Part shown: piece after piece, positions 9,417-19,086 of the stretch | Position numbering within the stretch: the stretch's first letter is position 1 | Layout of the letters: every line of letters starts with the position of its first letter | NCBI RefSeq assembly: GCF_037893185.1 | Contig: NZ_CP140772.1 | Location: 6,386,001-6,450,000, forward strand | From: Chitinophaga sp. 180180018-3 | GTDB taxonomy: Bacteria > Bacteroidota > Bacteroidia > Chitinophagales > Chitinophagaceae | DNA: 64,000 nucleotides | Direction of reading: 5' to 3' | Notes under the pieces: model-generated | The model's input: only the letters and a program-made list of their open reading frames with translations | The model's database searches: none | Told to the model about the DNA's origin: nothing | Translations under genes and position numbers: made by a program

Positions 9417-10100
9417 TTATAACTGAGTATCGGTTTTTTCGACGGTTTCGGAGTGGGAAGACGGATGGCTTTTTACCTTCCCGAATACCACCTTGATGAT
9501 AACCGGTGCAGTGGTGATAAGGATGATGACCAGGATGATCAGCTCCAGATGCGATTTAAGATCCGGGAAGAGCTTATCCAGGTAATGACCTGCCAGCATC
9601 ATTGAAAATACCCAGGCGAAAGAGCCTATAATGTTAAAGAACATGAACTTCTTTCCTTCCATACCCACTATACCGGCCACGATAGGAGCAAAGGTGCGGA
9701 TGATAGGCAGGAAACGGGCAAAGAAAATTGCACCACCGCCATACTTCACAAAAAATTCGTGTGCCTGATGCAGGTGTTTCTTCCGGAAAAAGAAGGTGTC
9801 TTTCTTCTTAAATAACAAGGGACCGGATTTTCTGCCAAACCAGAATCCTACCATATTCCCCAATACGCCCGCAGTGGCAATAAGGAACATGATCACTGCA
9901 AACGGAAGATTAAAGAAGCTTTGGCAAAGGTCGTGGCTATAGATACCGGCCACAAAAAGCAGGGAATCCCCTGGCAGGAAAAAGCCAATAAAAAGGCCTG
10001 TTTCTGCGAAAATAATTGCCAGTAACAGGTAAAGGCCACCGTGTTCAATAATCCACGAAGGATTAATGAGGTGTTTAAAAAACTCAATGATCTGGTCCAT
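9417..10100 (-). CDS. DedA-family membrane protein
   Basis: A 227-residue polytopic inner-membrane protein of the DedA/SNARE-associated family, some members of which flip undecaprenyl phosphate or phosphatidyl lipids. Recognisable pieces are FAETGLFIGFFLPGDSLLF (the first re-entrant region with the conserved E and the PGD motif), GNMVGFWFGRKSGPLLF, and FARFLPIIRTFAPIVAGIVGM with the conserved RF and R..P residues. The C-terminal tail is hydrophilic. Upstream 60 nt lies the symporter gene on the same strand, possibly the same transcript. Confidence 0.9.
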   Translation of the reverse strand: MDQIIEFFKHLINPSWIIEHGGLYLLLAIIFAETGLFIGFFLPGDSLLFVAGIYSHDLCQSFFNLPFAVIMFLIATAGVLGNMVGFWFGRKSGPLLFKKKDTFFFRKKHLHQAHEFFVKYGGGAIFFARFLPIIRTFAPIVAGIVGMEGKKFMFFNIIGSFAWVFSMMLAGHYLDKLFPDLKSHLELIILVIILITTAPVIIKVVFGKVKSHPSSHSETVEKTDTQL

Positions 10101-10160
10101 GCTGAATGAATATAGCTATTTCTGAATCGGTAAAATACGCATTAATCTGTTACGCATTTG

Positions 10161-11450
10161 TTAAGTTAAGCTTTGGGGGACCTCTTCCGGTGCGAGTTTC
10201 TTCTCCCATTTAGAAACAACAGCGGCTGCCATTGCGTTTCCTATCACGTTGGTAGCGGAGCGGCCCATGTCCAGCAGGTGATCTACCCCAAGCAATAATA
10301 AAAGCCCTGCTTCCGGAATGTGGAACATAGACAAGGTACCTGCAATCACCACCAGTGATGCGCGGGGAACCCCGGCAATTCCTTTACTGGTGATCATCAG
10401 CACCAGTAACATGGTAATCTGCTGATCAATCCCCAGGTGCATACCATAGGCCTGTGCGATGAACAAGCTGGCAAAAGTCATATACATCATAGAACCATCG
10501 AGGTTAAATGAATAACCCAACGGCAGCACAAAGCTTACAATACGGCTGTCGCAGCCAAATTTTTCCAGTTCTTCCATGGTACGTGGATACGCCGCCTCAC
10601 TGGTAGCAGTACCGAAAGCCAGCAGCAACGGGTCTTTGATCCTACCAAGCAACCTGAACACCGGCTTCCCCAGGATCAGGTAACCCGCCAGGGTAATCAG
10701 CAACCACAGGCAGATCAGGGCGATATAAAACTGAATGATGAACTTGCCATAAGTAACCAGTACTATGGGGCCTTTTACAGCAATCACTCCTGCAATGGCG
10801 CCAAATACAGCAAAAGGAGCAAAGTTCATCACGAACCCCGTTACCTTCAGCATAATGTGCGCTACACTGTCGAGCAGTTTCACCACGGGCATAGCTTTTT
10901 CGCCAATGGAAGCTGCTGCAATCCCAAAAAAGATAGCGAATACCACTATCTGCAGGATTTCATTATGTGCCATAGCATTTACCACACTATCGGGCACCAT
11001 GTGCTCGAAAAAGCCCTTCAGCGTCATACTTGCCTTGGCAATGCCCGTAGCGGCATGTTCGTCCGGTAACGGTAATTGCAGGGCAATACCCGGTTTCATC
11101 ACATTTACGAGTATCAAACCGAGGAACAATGATACAAAGGTTGCACTGATAAACCACAGCATCGTTTTTCCACCTATGCGGCCCACTGCTTTGATGTCTC
11201 CCAGTTTGGCCACACCTACCACCAGGGTAGAAAATACCAGCGGAGCGATGATCATCTTGATCATCCGTAGGAAGATATCTGTCAGAATGGATACATTATC
11301 GGCAAAGGTCTGAGGAGTGCTACTGGCAGCAGCGGCAGCAGTGCCTTCAGCAGGACTGCCATAGCAGAGGAATACGGCATAACCGGTACCAATTCCCACC
11401 AACATGCCAAGAAAGATGTATAAAGTAAGCAGATTCGACGATTTCTTCAT
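10161..11450 (-). CDS. Dicarboxylate/amino acid:cation symporter (DAACS)
   Basis: A 429-residue member of the GltP/DctA family that imports acidic amino acids or C4-dicarboxylates with H+ or Na+. Conserved family segments are seen: DIFLRMIKMIIAPLVFSTLV near the N-terminus, AFGTATSEAAYPRTMEELEKFG (the serine-rich re-entrant loop position; here TSEA), LPLGYSFNLDGSMMYM, and the C-terminal MGRSATNVIGNAMAA with the substrate-binding DxxR(S)xxN pattern. An in-frame TTG lies nine bases upstream, but the ATG at 11450 is preferred. It may be co-transcribed with dedA. Confidence 0.92.
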   Translation of the reverse strand: MKKSSNLLTLYIFLGMLVGIGTGYAVFLCYGSPAEGTAAAAASSTPQTFADNVSILTDIFLRMIKMIIAPLVFSTLVVGVAKLGDIKAVGRIGGKTMLWFISATFVSLFLGLILVNVMKPGIALQLPLPDEHAATGIAKASMTLKGFFEHMVPDSVVNAMAHNEILQIVVFAIFFGIAAASIGEKAMPVVKLLDSVAHIMLKVTGFVMNFAPFAVFGAIAGVIAVKGPIVLVTYGKFIIQFYIALICLWLLITLAGYLILGKPVFRLLGRIKDPLLLAFGTATSEAAYPRTMEELEKFGCDSRIVSFVLPLGYSFNLDGSMMYMTFASLFIAQAYGMHLGIDQQITMLLVLMITSKGIAGVPRASLVVIAGTLSMFHIPEAGLLLLLGVDHLLDMGRSATNVIGNAMAAAVVSKWEKKLAPEEVPQSLT

Positions 11451-11651
11451 GCCGCGCAATAGTTTATCTCGTAATAGTTTAGAAGTTATAACCCGAAAAA
11501 TTTCCCAAAAATAAGGTTATGCGGCTAAACATGCGCAGGAACGGGCAAAATAAAACGTCCGGTTTTGATTTTAGATATTATATTTGGCGATCAACTTGAA
11601 AACAACAACAAACTAAACTACCTTAAAACATCAACCACAATACGACTGCGT

Positions 11652-13148
11652 ATGAGCAAACTTTTTGCTAAAAAACAACTATCTGTATTAATGGCTGAAG
11701 CGGGAGATTCCGAAAAGGGTCTGAAAAGAACCCTTGGAGCCGGTTCACTGATTGCCCTGGGTATTGGCGCTATCATCGGCGCCGGCCTCTTTGTAAGAAC
11801 CGCAGCTGCAGCCAGCCAACACGCTGGTCCTGCAGTAATTGTTTCCTTCATCATTGCCGCCATAGGTTGTGCCCTCGCAGGTTTATGCTATGCCGAATTT
11901 GCCTCTATGATACCGATTGCCGGAAGTGCATATACCTACTCCTACGCCACTCTGGGAGAATTCGTAGCCTGGATCATTGGATGGGATCTGGTACTGGAAT
12001 ATGCATTGGCTGGTGCAACTGTGGCCATAGGATGGTCGCAATACCTGAATAAACTGCTTACTTCTGTATTCAATGTCACGATACCTTATGAATGGTCGCA
12101 TAGCCCTTTTGAGGTATCAGATGCAGGCGTGCATGGTATCATGAACCTTCCGGCTGTAGGCATCCTGCTACTGCTCACCCTGCTGCTGATCAGGGGTATC
12201 CAGGGTTCCGCTATTGTGAACAACATCATCGTAATTACCAAAGTGGGTATCGTGCTGCTGTTCATTTTTCTGGGCTGGCAGTTCATCAATCCTGCCAACC
12301 ACACTCCGTTCACCATCTCTGCTGATGCTGGTTCTATTAAAATGCACAATGGTCAGATAGTGGATTATTCTAATTTCTGGAACCACGGATGGCCAGGTGT
12401 GTTAAGAGGCGCCGGAGTGGTATTCTTCGCCTTTATCGGATTCGATGCCGTATCCACCGCTGCACAGGAAACGAAGAACCCAAAGCGTAATATGCCTATC
12501 GGGATCCTGCTGTCGCTCGCTATATGCACCGTACTCTATATACTGTTCTCTTATGTGCTGACTGGTATTGCACCTTTTCAGGATTTCCTGAAAGCTGGTG
12601 GTGAGGCTTCCATTGCATATGCGATCGATACTTACATGCACGGTTACAGCTGGCTGTCGACCTTTATCACTGTGGCTATCCTCGCAGGTTTCTCTTCTGT
12701 GATCCTGGTCATGCTGCTCGGACAAACCAGGGTATTCTACTCCATGTCCAATGACGGGCTGGTACCACCTGTATTTGCAAAGCTGCACCCCACTTACCGT
12801 ACGCCTCACCGCTCACAGGCAATGTTCTTTGTATTTGTATCGCTGTTCGCAGCATTCGTACCAGACAATGTGGTAGGCGATATGACCAGCATTGGTACCC
12901 TGTTTGCGTTTGTACTGGTTTGTATAGGCGTGGTAGTAATGCGCAAAACCAGTCCTGATGCCCCCCGCGCCTTCAAAACGCCATGGGTGCCGGTTGTACC
13001 GATTGTAGGAGCCATTTTCTGCACCGTAATGATCATCAGCCTGGGTATAGAAAACTGGACCCGTTTGTTTGTATGGCTGGGAATTGGTCTGCTGATCTAC
13101 TTCGGTTACAGTGTAAAACATAGTAAAGTTCGCAAGATGACCGAATAA
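11652..13148 (+). CDS. Amino acid permease, APC superfamily (CAT-like)
   Basis: A 498-residue inner-membrane transporter. The N-terminal LKRTLGAGSLIALGIGAIIGAGLF is the TM1 substrate-binding signature of the APC family, and the long spacing resembles cationic amino acid (CAT/YfnA-type) permeases. About twelve membrane segments follow. The ATG at 11652 (SKLFAKKQLS) is preferred over an upstream frame extension because homologues start just before this charged helix. It is followed by a strong terminator. The exact substrate is not resolvable. Confidence 0.88.
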   Translation: MSKLFAKKQLSVLMAEAGDSEKGLKRTLGAGSLIALGIGAIIGAGLFVRTAAAASQHAGPAVIVSFIIAAIGCALAGLCYAEFASMIPIAGSAYTYSYATLGEFVAWIIGWDLVLEYALAGATVAIGWSQYLNKLLTSVFNVTIPYEWSHSPFEVSDAGVHGIMNLPAVGILLLLTLLLIRGIQGSAIVNNIIVITKVGIVLLFIFLGWQFINPANHTPFTISADAGSIKMHNGQIVDYSNFWNHGWPGVLRGAGVVFFAFIGFDAVSTAAQETKNPKRNMPIGILLSLAICTVLYILFSYVLTGIAPFQDFLKAGGEASIAYAIDTYMHGYSWLSTFITVAILAGFSSVILVMLLGQTRVFYSMSNDGLVPPVFAKLHPTYRTPHRSQAMFFVFVSLFAAFVPDNVVGDMTSIGTLFAFVLVCIGVVVMRKTSPDAPRAFKTPWVPVVPIVGAIFCTVMIISLGIENWTRLFVWLGIGLLIYFGYSVKHSKVRKMTE

Positions 13149-13172
13149 CGGCCATTTCGCGACTTCAGTCTG

Positions 13173-13219
13173 GCGGAGAACAAAACAGGAAAATAGTCCT
13201 TGTTTTGTTCTCCGCTTTA
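13173..13219 (+). terminator. Terminator of the permease gene
   Basis: GCGGAGAACAAAACAGGA pairs with TCCTTGTTTTGTTCTCCGC (near-perfect 18-bp stem, AAATAG loop), followed by TTTAGTT. Confidence 0.75.
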
Positions 13220-13308
13220 GTTAAATCCGCTGACAGGCTACTCCTGAATCTGAAATTTCTTATTTTTGCGTTCTGTTTTTACAAGTCAATACTAATTATA
13301 CCACTCCA

Positions 13309-14019
13309 ATGGGAAGAATATTTGAAGTAAGAAAATCAACCATGTTTGCCCGCTGGGACAAAATGGCGAAAGCATTTTCAAGAATAGGAAAGGAAATTGC
13401 CATTGCTGTTAAAGCCGGTGGACCTGATCCTGACAACAACCCCGCTCTACGCCGCTGTATACTGAACGCCAAGAGTGTGAACATGCCGAAAGACCGTGTA
13501 GACGCGGCTATCAAACGTGCTGTAGGAAAAGACAAAACTGATTATGAAGAAGTTGTATATGAAGGTTATGCTCCGCATGGCGTAGCGGTAATGATTGATA
13601 CAGCTACTGACAATACCACCCGCACTGTTGCCAACCTGCGTATGCACTTCACCAAAGGTGGAGGCAGCCTGGGTAACAGCGGTTCTGTAGGCTTTATATT
13701 TAACCGTGTTGGTGAATTTAAAGCAAAGAATGCCGGCCAGGATCTGGAAGAACTGGAACTGGAACTGATTGATTTTGGTCTGGAAGAAATTGGTGAAGAT
13801 AGTGAGGGCAATATTATTATCCGTGCTGCTTTCAATGAATTCGGCAATATGGCCAAAGCGCTGGAAGAAAAAGGCCTGGAAGTGATCAGCTCCGAGCTGA
13901 AACGCATCCCTTCCACCACGGTAGAGCTGAACGATGAGCAGGCGAAGGAAGTGTTGGAACTGGTAGACCGCCTGGAACAGGATGACGACGTACAGCAGGT
14001 TTTCCACAATCTGAAATAA
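13309..14019 (+). CDS. yebC: YebC/PmpR-family protein
   Basis: A 236-residue member of the YebC/TACO1 family. The family is annotated as a transcription regulator in some species and as a translation factor acting at proline stretches in recent work. The typical opening is changed slightly here: [29 protein letters not shown], where most homologues have AGHSKWANIKHRK. The [28 protein letters not shown] segment, [23 protein letters not shown] and [16 protein letters not shown] are all conserved. TATTTTTG at 13261-13268 could be its -7 box. It has its own terminator. Confidence 0.9.
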   Translation: MGRIFEVRKSTMFARWDKMAKAFSRIGKEIAIAVKAGGPDPDNNPALRRCILNAKSVNMPKDRVDAAIKRAVGKDKTDYEEVVYEGYAPHGVAVMIDTATDNTTRTVANLRMHFTKGGGSLGNSGSVGFIFNRVGEFKAKNAGQDLEELELELIDFGLEEIGEDSEGNIIIRAAFNEFGNMAKALEEKGLEVISSELKRIPSTTVELNDEQAKEVLELVDRLEQDDDVQQVFHNLK

Positions 14020-14040
14020 TGAATGATCCCCATAAAAAGA

Positions 14041-14069
14041 AACGTCCGCTGATACAGCGGACGTTTTTT
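14041..14069. terminator. Bidirectional terminator between yebC and the response regulator
   Basis: AACGTCCGCTG pairs with CAGCGGACGTT (loop ATA) and is followed by TTTTT on the plus strand. It serves yebC and probably the convergent regulator gene. Confidence 0.8.
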
Positions 14070-14103
14070 CCATTGGATACGGTTAACTACTAAACCAATA
14101 CAG

Positions 14104-14826
14104 CTAAATTTTAAAAATACTGTGAGATCTTCCCAGATCATCTGTAATGAACATCAGCCCTTTACCATGATAGGTTTCCAGTTTAACGGAAGGATCCTGT
14201 GCAATATGCTTCCGAAGGCGGGTCAGGTAAACGTCCATTACACGGGAAGCAAAGAAGTCTTCCTGCCCCCAGATACAAGACAGGATATCATCTTTCTTCA
14301 GTTTTTTGTTTGAATTTTCGCAGAGAAAGCGAAGTAATTCCGCTTCTTTTGGGGCCATACGAACATGGGAGTCGGCATCTTTATGCCTTATATGATATTG
14401 TGAATAATCAAAAATCAGGTTGCTGATCGTGTATACAATACGGCGTTCGCTTTTAAGCAGCCGGCTGCGTTTTAGATATACTTCCACCCTGCAAAGCAGT
14501 TCCTGAATGCTGAAAGGCTTTATGATATAGTCATCAGCTCCGCATTCAAACCCCTTCAGCTTGTCCTGCTCCATATACCGGGAGGTTGTAAACAGAATGG
14601 GTATATTAACATCCATTGACCTGATGTCCTCTGCTAACGCGAATCCATCCTTTTTAGGCATGACTACATCCAGCAGACAAAGATCAAAAACGTGTTTCTG
14701 GAATTTCTCCCAGCCCTCTTCCCCGTTCTCACAAAGGTGAACCATGTATCCAGCCCTTTCAAGCTGCCGTTTTACCACTTTAGCGAAAAAAATATCGTCC
14801 TCTACCAGAAGAATGCTTGATTGCAT
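14104..14826 (-). CDS. OmpR-family response regulator (orphan)
   Basis: A 240-residue two-component regulator. The receiver domain (about 1-120) shows the acidic pair E9-D10-D11, the phospho-acceptor D53 in CLLDVVMPKKDG, the T in LFTTSRY and the lysine in IIKPFSIQELLCR. A winged-helix DNA-binding domain (about 130-230) follows, with APKEAELLRFLCENSNKKLKKDDIL and VMDVYLTRLRKHIAQDPSVKLETYHGKGLMF. The order and length are those of OmpR/PhoB regulators. No histidine kinase gene is next to it, so its sensor is unknown. Confidence 0.92.
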   Translation of the reverse strand: MQSSILLVEDDIFFAKVVKRQLERAGYMVHLCENGEEGWEKFQKHVFDLCLLDVVMPKKDGFALAEDIRSMDVNIPILFTTSRYMEQDKLKGFECGADDYIIKPFSIQELLCRVEVYLKRSRLLKSERRIVYTISNLIFDYSQYHIRHKDADSHVRMAPKEAELLRFLCENSNKKLKKDDILSCIWGQEDFFASRVMDVYLTRLRKHIAQDPSVKLETYHGKGLMFITDDLGRSHSIFKI

Positions 14827-15090
14827 ATGTGTTGGTTTTTAGCAACAAAATCAGATTTCAGTTGAAGTGTACCTTTTTTAAAAGCGTTCCGGGTACGTTT
14901 ATCCAAATTTAAATAACATAACCATACTATAGCCATTCATCCTCATTCAGTTCCAGAGAGGCATTCATTTCAGCCATTCTATGTTGTGGTATACCCCTTA
15001 GATGGTTAATTTCTGTTTGGGTCCTTCGATATTAAAAACAGGAGATTTATTCGGGCGGGGGATAAGAAAGGGAGATTTCTTTTAAAAATT

Positions 15091-15196
15091 AATAATGAGG
15101 AATGAATAGTGAAGAATTAATGGGGAGATAGTAGCGAAAGGGATCTTTTCGTTTACCATCTCCCCATTAATTCTTCACTATTCATTCCTCATTATT
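15091..15196. repeat. 39-bp perfect inverted repeat (long hairpin)
   Basis: The segment 15091-15129 (beginning AATAATGAGGAATGAATAGT) is perfectly complementary to 15158-15196, with further partial pairing (GCGAAA/TTTCG) inside the 28-nt loop. The right arm overlaps the stop codon of the dehydrogenase gene. The rest of the gap 14827-15090 shows no gene. It may act as a terminator, but it has no clean T-run and the arm is AT-rich; a miniature mobile or repeat element is another possibility. Confidence 0.75.
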
Positions 15197-16154
15197 AGTT
15201 AACCCTGTTCCTCGGCTTCCCTTCCAGGAATGCCGCTAAGTTTTCTACAGCTGCTTTCATCAGCCTTTTCCTGGCAGCTTGTGTAGCCCAGGCAATATGG
15301 GGTGTAATAATAGTATTGGGAGCATTGATCAACGGATTATCGGGGGCCGGAGGCTCTGTGGATAATACATCCAGCGCCGCTCCGGCAATCACTCCTTTTT
15401 GCAGGGCTGCTGCCAGATCGGCTTCTTTTATGAGTGGCCCGCGACTGGTATTGATCAGGAAAGCCGTTTTTTTCATGGTAGCGAGCAACGCACTATTTAC
15501 GAATTCCCGGTTTTCGGCATTCAACGGGCAATGAAGCGATACTACGTCTGCTTCCCGGAAACAGGTGGCCAGGTCTACGAACGCCACACCTTCCATACGA
15601 TCCCGCTCGGGATGTTTATGGCTGGCGATAACGTTCATACCAAAAGCCTGGGCAATACGCGCTACTGACCGTCCTATTTGTCCGAATCCTACTATGCCCA
15701 TAGTACCTCCATCGAGTTCTGTTAATGTAGTTTTCCAGTAGCTAAAATCAGCTGAGGCGTTCCACTCTCCTGCTCTCACGCTCTCCGCATGTAAGCCGGT
15801 GTGATGGCAGAGTTCCAGGATCAGCGCAAAAGTCAGCTGAGCAACAGCGGCCGTACTGTAGGCAGGTACATTGGTAACCGGAATTTGTTTTTTCGCTGCT
15901 GCAGCAATATCCACCACATTATACCCTGTGGCAGTTACGCCAATATACTCCAGGTGTTGTAACTGTTCGATAGCTGCTGCATTCACCACAGCTTTGTTTG
16001 TGAGTATAATATGAGCATCTTTTGCACGTGCTGCTACATCCGCTTCCGGTGTACGTTCGTAAACAGTAACATTACCCAATGCCTGTAATGCGCTCCAGTC
16101 GAGGTCTCCGGGGTTGAGTGTATAACCGTCAAGTACTACGATATTTTTCTTCAT
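15195..16154 (-). CDS. D-2-hydroxyacid dehydrogenase (glycerate dehydrogenase-like)
   Basis: A 319-residue NAD(P)-dependent enzyme of the D-isomer 2-hydroxyacid dehydrogenase family. The nucleotide-binding motif GIVGFGQIGRSVA is at about 153-165. The catalytic arginine is in INTSRGPLIKEADL (about 236), a glutamate lies in the following ALDVLSTEPP segment, and the histidine is in ITPHIAWATQAARKR (about 285). The ATGYNVVD segment at 75-82 and overall sequence resemble hydroxypyruvate/glycerate dehydrogenases (HprA). The last codons lie within a long hairpin. The physiological substrate is inference. Confidence 0.85.
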   Translation of the reverse strand: MKKNIVVLDGYTLNPGDLDWSALQALGNVTVYERTPEADVAARAKDAHIILTNKAVVNAAAIEQLQHLEYIGVTATGYNVVDIAAAAKKQIPVTNVPAYSTAAVAQLTFALILELCHHTGLHAESVRAGEWNASADFSYWKTTLTELDGGTMGIVGFGQIGRSVARIAQAFGMNVIASHKHPERDRMEGVAFVDLATCFREADVVSLHCPLNAENREFVNSALLATMKKTAFLINTSRGPLIKEADLAAALQKGVIAGAALDVLSTEPPAPDNPLINAPNTIITPHIAWATQAARKRLMKAAVENLAAFLEGKPRNRVN

Positions 16155-16299
16155 AATTACTTACCTGTTTCAGTATTTTCAGATAATATGGAACCCGTCA
16201 TTATTTTATCTCACAAAATATAAAATAAATCCACTTCCGGGTAGCTCTTCTATCTCATTATACTCACATGAAATAATCATTAACTCCGATACCTCGCCG

Positions 16300-16475
16300 T
16301 TGTTGATCAAAAAAAAGACTACACCTTTGCACCGCCATAATAGGAGCACAATACTGAGCCTTACAACTGCTTAACATTAACTAAGAAGCCATCACGCAGC
16401 AGATCTATGCTAGCATGATGGCTTCGCCAATTAATAACAACGCCGGTCCCCTGCTCAGGAACCGGCGTTTAATTT
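16300..16475 (+). ncRNA. Candidate small RNA in the 335-nt gap before the E1 gene
   Basis: No ORF is credible in this gap. On the plus strand TTG (16300-16302), 19 nt, then CACCTTTG (16322-16329) resembles a promoter with one mismatch in the -7 box. Downstream are two hairpins: GAAGCCATCA/TGATGGCTTC (16385-16425) and AACGCCGGT/ACCGGCGTT (16439-16469) followed by TTTAATTTATTT. The second hairpin may equally be the terminator of the convergent E1 gene. Low confidence. Confidence 0.3.
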
Positions 16476-16489
16476 ATTTCAGATAATGG

Positions 16490-18892
16490 TTATTCTTCCA
16501 TCATCTCCATTACTTCACGTACAATATCTTCCGCATTGGGTTTGGAAAAATAATCGCCGTCAGAGCCATAAGCCGGGCGATGTGCCTGTGCGCTTAATGT
16601 TCTTGGTGTCACATCCAGCCAGCGGTAGCCTCCCTGTTCCTCTATCACCTGCTGGAACATGTAGGCTGTGCCCCCTCCCGGTACATCCTCGTCTACGAAA
16701 AGTATGCGGTTGGTTTTCTTCAGCGATTGTACAATGCTATGATGAATATCAAAAGGCAAAAGGGTTTGCACGTCTATCAGTTCGCAGGAAACGCCCACTT
16801 CCTGAAGTGTGGCAATTGCTTCTTCGGCAATGCGCGTAGTAGAACCATAGGTAACAATGGTTACATCGGTTCCTTCATGCAATACTTCCGGAATGCCCAA
16901 TGGCACCGTATATGCTTCCAGGTTAGCCGGTAGTTTTTCCTTCAGGCGGTAACCATTCAGGGATTCAATAACGAGTGCCGGTTCATTGGCCAGTAAGAGC
17001 GTGTTATACATACCTGCTGCCTGCACCATGTTACGGGGCACGCATACATACATACCACGAAGCGCATTCACGATCATTCCCATCGGAGAACCACTGTGCC
17101 AGATACCTTCCAGCCGGTGTCCGCGGGTACGCACAATCAGCGGGCAATGCATGATGCCTTTTGTACGATACTGCAGGGAAGCCACATCGTCGCTCAGCGG
17201 CTGCAAACCGTAGAGGATATAATCAAGATACTGGATCTCGGCTATCGGGCGTAATCCGCGCAATGCCAGACCTATGCCCTGTCCCATGATAGTCAGTTCC
17301 CTTATACCGGTATCGCTTATACGATCTTTTCCGTGTTTCTGTTGTAATCCGGCAAAGCCCTGATTCACATCCCCAATCTTGCCCACATCTTCTCCAAAAG
17401 CAAATACACGGGGATTGTTGGTGAACAGCTGATCAAAATATTTATTAATGATTTCATAGCCGTTGACGGTAATACTGTCGGCCTCATAAATGGCCGGTAC
17501 TACCGGTACATTCAGCGCAGAATTTACGCCAGTGGCGTAGAGATACGTATTGTAATTCTCTTTTTCTTCCTGCAAATAGCTATCGTAAAACTGTTGCAAC
17601 GCCTGCACAGCAGCATCCTGACGCAACGCTCTGTGCTTCAGCAGGATGGTGGCAGCGGCTTTTAATATATCACGGCGAAGTGGTTCGCGATTGTTCTGTA
17701 CATCACGAACAGCCATGTTGATCATATTGGTATCAGCACCTTCCAGCGCAGCAACCGGTGTAGCAACCGCAATAAAGCGTTGTACATGATCCCTGATGGG
17801 AGCAATGTACTTTTCCCAGGCAGTTTTCCGGGCTTCCTGTGCCTTTACTTTAGCAGCAGCCTCAATTGCTTTCAAAGTATCCTCATCACTTAATGCGTTT
17901 TCTATAATCCAGGAACGCATTTTAGTGTTACAGTCAAATTCCTTTTCCCAGGCCAGGCGCTCCTTACTTTTATAGCGTTCGTGAGAACCGCTGGTAGAGT
18001 GCCCCTGTGGCTGTGTAATCTCTTCCACATGGAAAAGCGCGGGGATATGCGTTTCACGCATCTTGCGGATAGCAGCTTCAAACACCTCACACATGCCGGC
18101 ATAATCCCATCCTTTTACATTATAGATATCGAACCCGTTAGTGCCATCCGCTTTGCGGAAACCTTCCAGGGCAATGCTGATAGAGTTTTTAGTAGTCTGG
18201 TATTTACGGGGAACCGAGATACCATATCCATCATCCCATACAAATACAGCCAGTGGTACCTGCAGCACACCAGCAGCATTCATGGTTTCCCAGAAATGTC
18301 CTTCCGACGTAGAGGCGTCACCGATAGTAGCAAAACAGATCTCGTTACCATTGTTAGACAGTCCTTTATATGAATGTAAAGTTTCAACTTCACGAAATAC
18401 TTTAGAGGCATACGCCAGTCCCAGCGCGCGAGGCATCTGGGCAGCAGTTGGCGCCATGTCGGCCGCCGAATTCTTCATTTCCACCAGGTTCAGCCAGTTG
18501 CCGTCTTTATCAAGATTAGGCGTAGCAAAATGCGAATTCATCTGACGCCCGCCGGAGAAAGGATCATTATTCTGATCCGGATCAGCATACAACTGCGAGA
18601 AGTATTGTTCTGCCGTGGCCATTCCTGTGGCAAAGGCTATGGTTTGGTCGCGATAGTAACCGGAACGAAAGTCCCCTGGCTGAAAGTATTTCGACATTGC
18701 AATCTGCGCCACTTCCTTACCATCTCCAAAAATGCCAAATTTTGCCTTACCTGTAAGCACTTCCCTACGGGCCAGCAGACTAACTTCCCTGCTTTCGCAG
18801 GCCAACCTGTAATCATTTAATACTTCCTTGCGGAATTCTTCGAATGATAACCGGCTTTCTAAATTCATAGCTAGTTCGTTATTTTCTATCAT
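16490..18892 (-). CDS. Fused alpha/beta E1 component of a branched-chain/2-oxoacid dehydrogenase
   Basis: An 800-residue thiamine diphosphate enzyme that decarboxylates 2-oxoacids and passes the acyl group to the lipoyl E2. The alpha half (about 1-390) contains GIFGDGKEVAQIAM, the ThDP motif GDASTSEGHFWETMNAAGVLQVPLAV and the phosphorylation-loop-like STSGSHERYKSKE. The beta half (about 475-800) has VFAFGEDVGKIGDVNQGFAGLQ and SDTGIRELTIMGQGIGLALRG. Separate alpha and beta genes are the rule elsewhere; the fusion is common in Bacteroidota. Branched-chain (2-oxoisovalerate) substrates are likely, not proven. A start eight codons later (MNLESRLS) is possible. No E2/E3 genes adjoin. Confidence 0.9.
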   Translation of the reverse strand: MIENNELAMNLESRLSFEEFRKEVLNDYRLACESREVSLLARREVLTGKAKFGIFGDGKEVAQIAMSKYFQPGDFRSGYYRDQTIAFATGMATAEQYFSQLYADPDQNNDPFSGGRQMNSHFATPNLDKDGNWLNLVEMKNSAADMAPTAAQMPRALGLAYASKVFREVETLHSYKGLSNNGNEICFATIGDASTSEGHFWETMNAAGVLQVPLAVFVWDDGYGISVPRKYQTTKNSISIALEGFRKADGTNGFDIYNVKGWDYAGMCEVFEAAIRKMRETHIPALFHVEEITQPQGHSTSGSHERYKSKERLAWEKEFDCNTKMRSWIIENALSDEDTLKAIEAAAKVKAQEARKTAWEKYIAPIRDHVQRFIAVATPVAALEGADTNMINMAVRDVQNNREPLRRDILKAAATILLKHRALRQDAAVQALQQFYDSYLQEEKENYNTYLYATGVNSALNVPVVPAIYEADSITVNGYEIINKYFDQLFTNNPRVFAFGEDVGKIGDVNQGFAGLQQKHGKDRISDTGIRELTIMGQGIGLALRGLRPIAEIQYLDYILYGLQPLSDDVASLQYRTKGIMHCPLIVRTRGHRLEGIWHSGSPMGMIVNALRGMYVCVPRNMVQAAGMYNTLLLANEPALVIESLNGYRLKEKLPANLEAYTVPLGIPEVLHEGTDVTIVTYGSTTRIAEEAIATLQEVGVSCELIDVQTLLPFDIHHSIVQSLKKTNRILFVDEDVPGGGTAYMFQQVIEEQGGYRWLDVTPRTLSAQAHRPAYGSDGDYFSKPNAEDIVREVMEMMEE

Positions 18893-18909
18893 GCCTGGTT
18901 GTTAAAACA

Positions 18910-18937
18910 CAAAAGTAAGGTTAATTATACAGTTCAA
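18910..18937 (-). promoter_or_regulatory. Promoter of the E1 gene
   Basis: TACTTTTG at 18910-18917 on the minus strand with TTG at 18935-18937, 17 nt apart, ends 18 nt before the ATG. Confidence 0.5.
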
Positions 18938-19086
18938 AAATGTTGTAAATCTACCATTTAAAATAATCTGATTTTTTTTAATAGGAATTTAATAAATTGT
19001 AAGTATTGTAATACTTTTTGGCCGTAAATTTGTTCTTGCCATAAAAGATATTAATTTTTTTTAACCGGTAGCTTTAAAACCATCAT

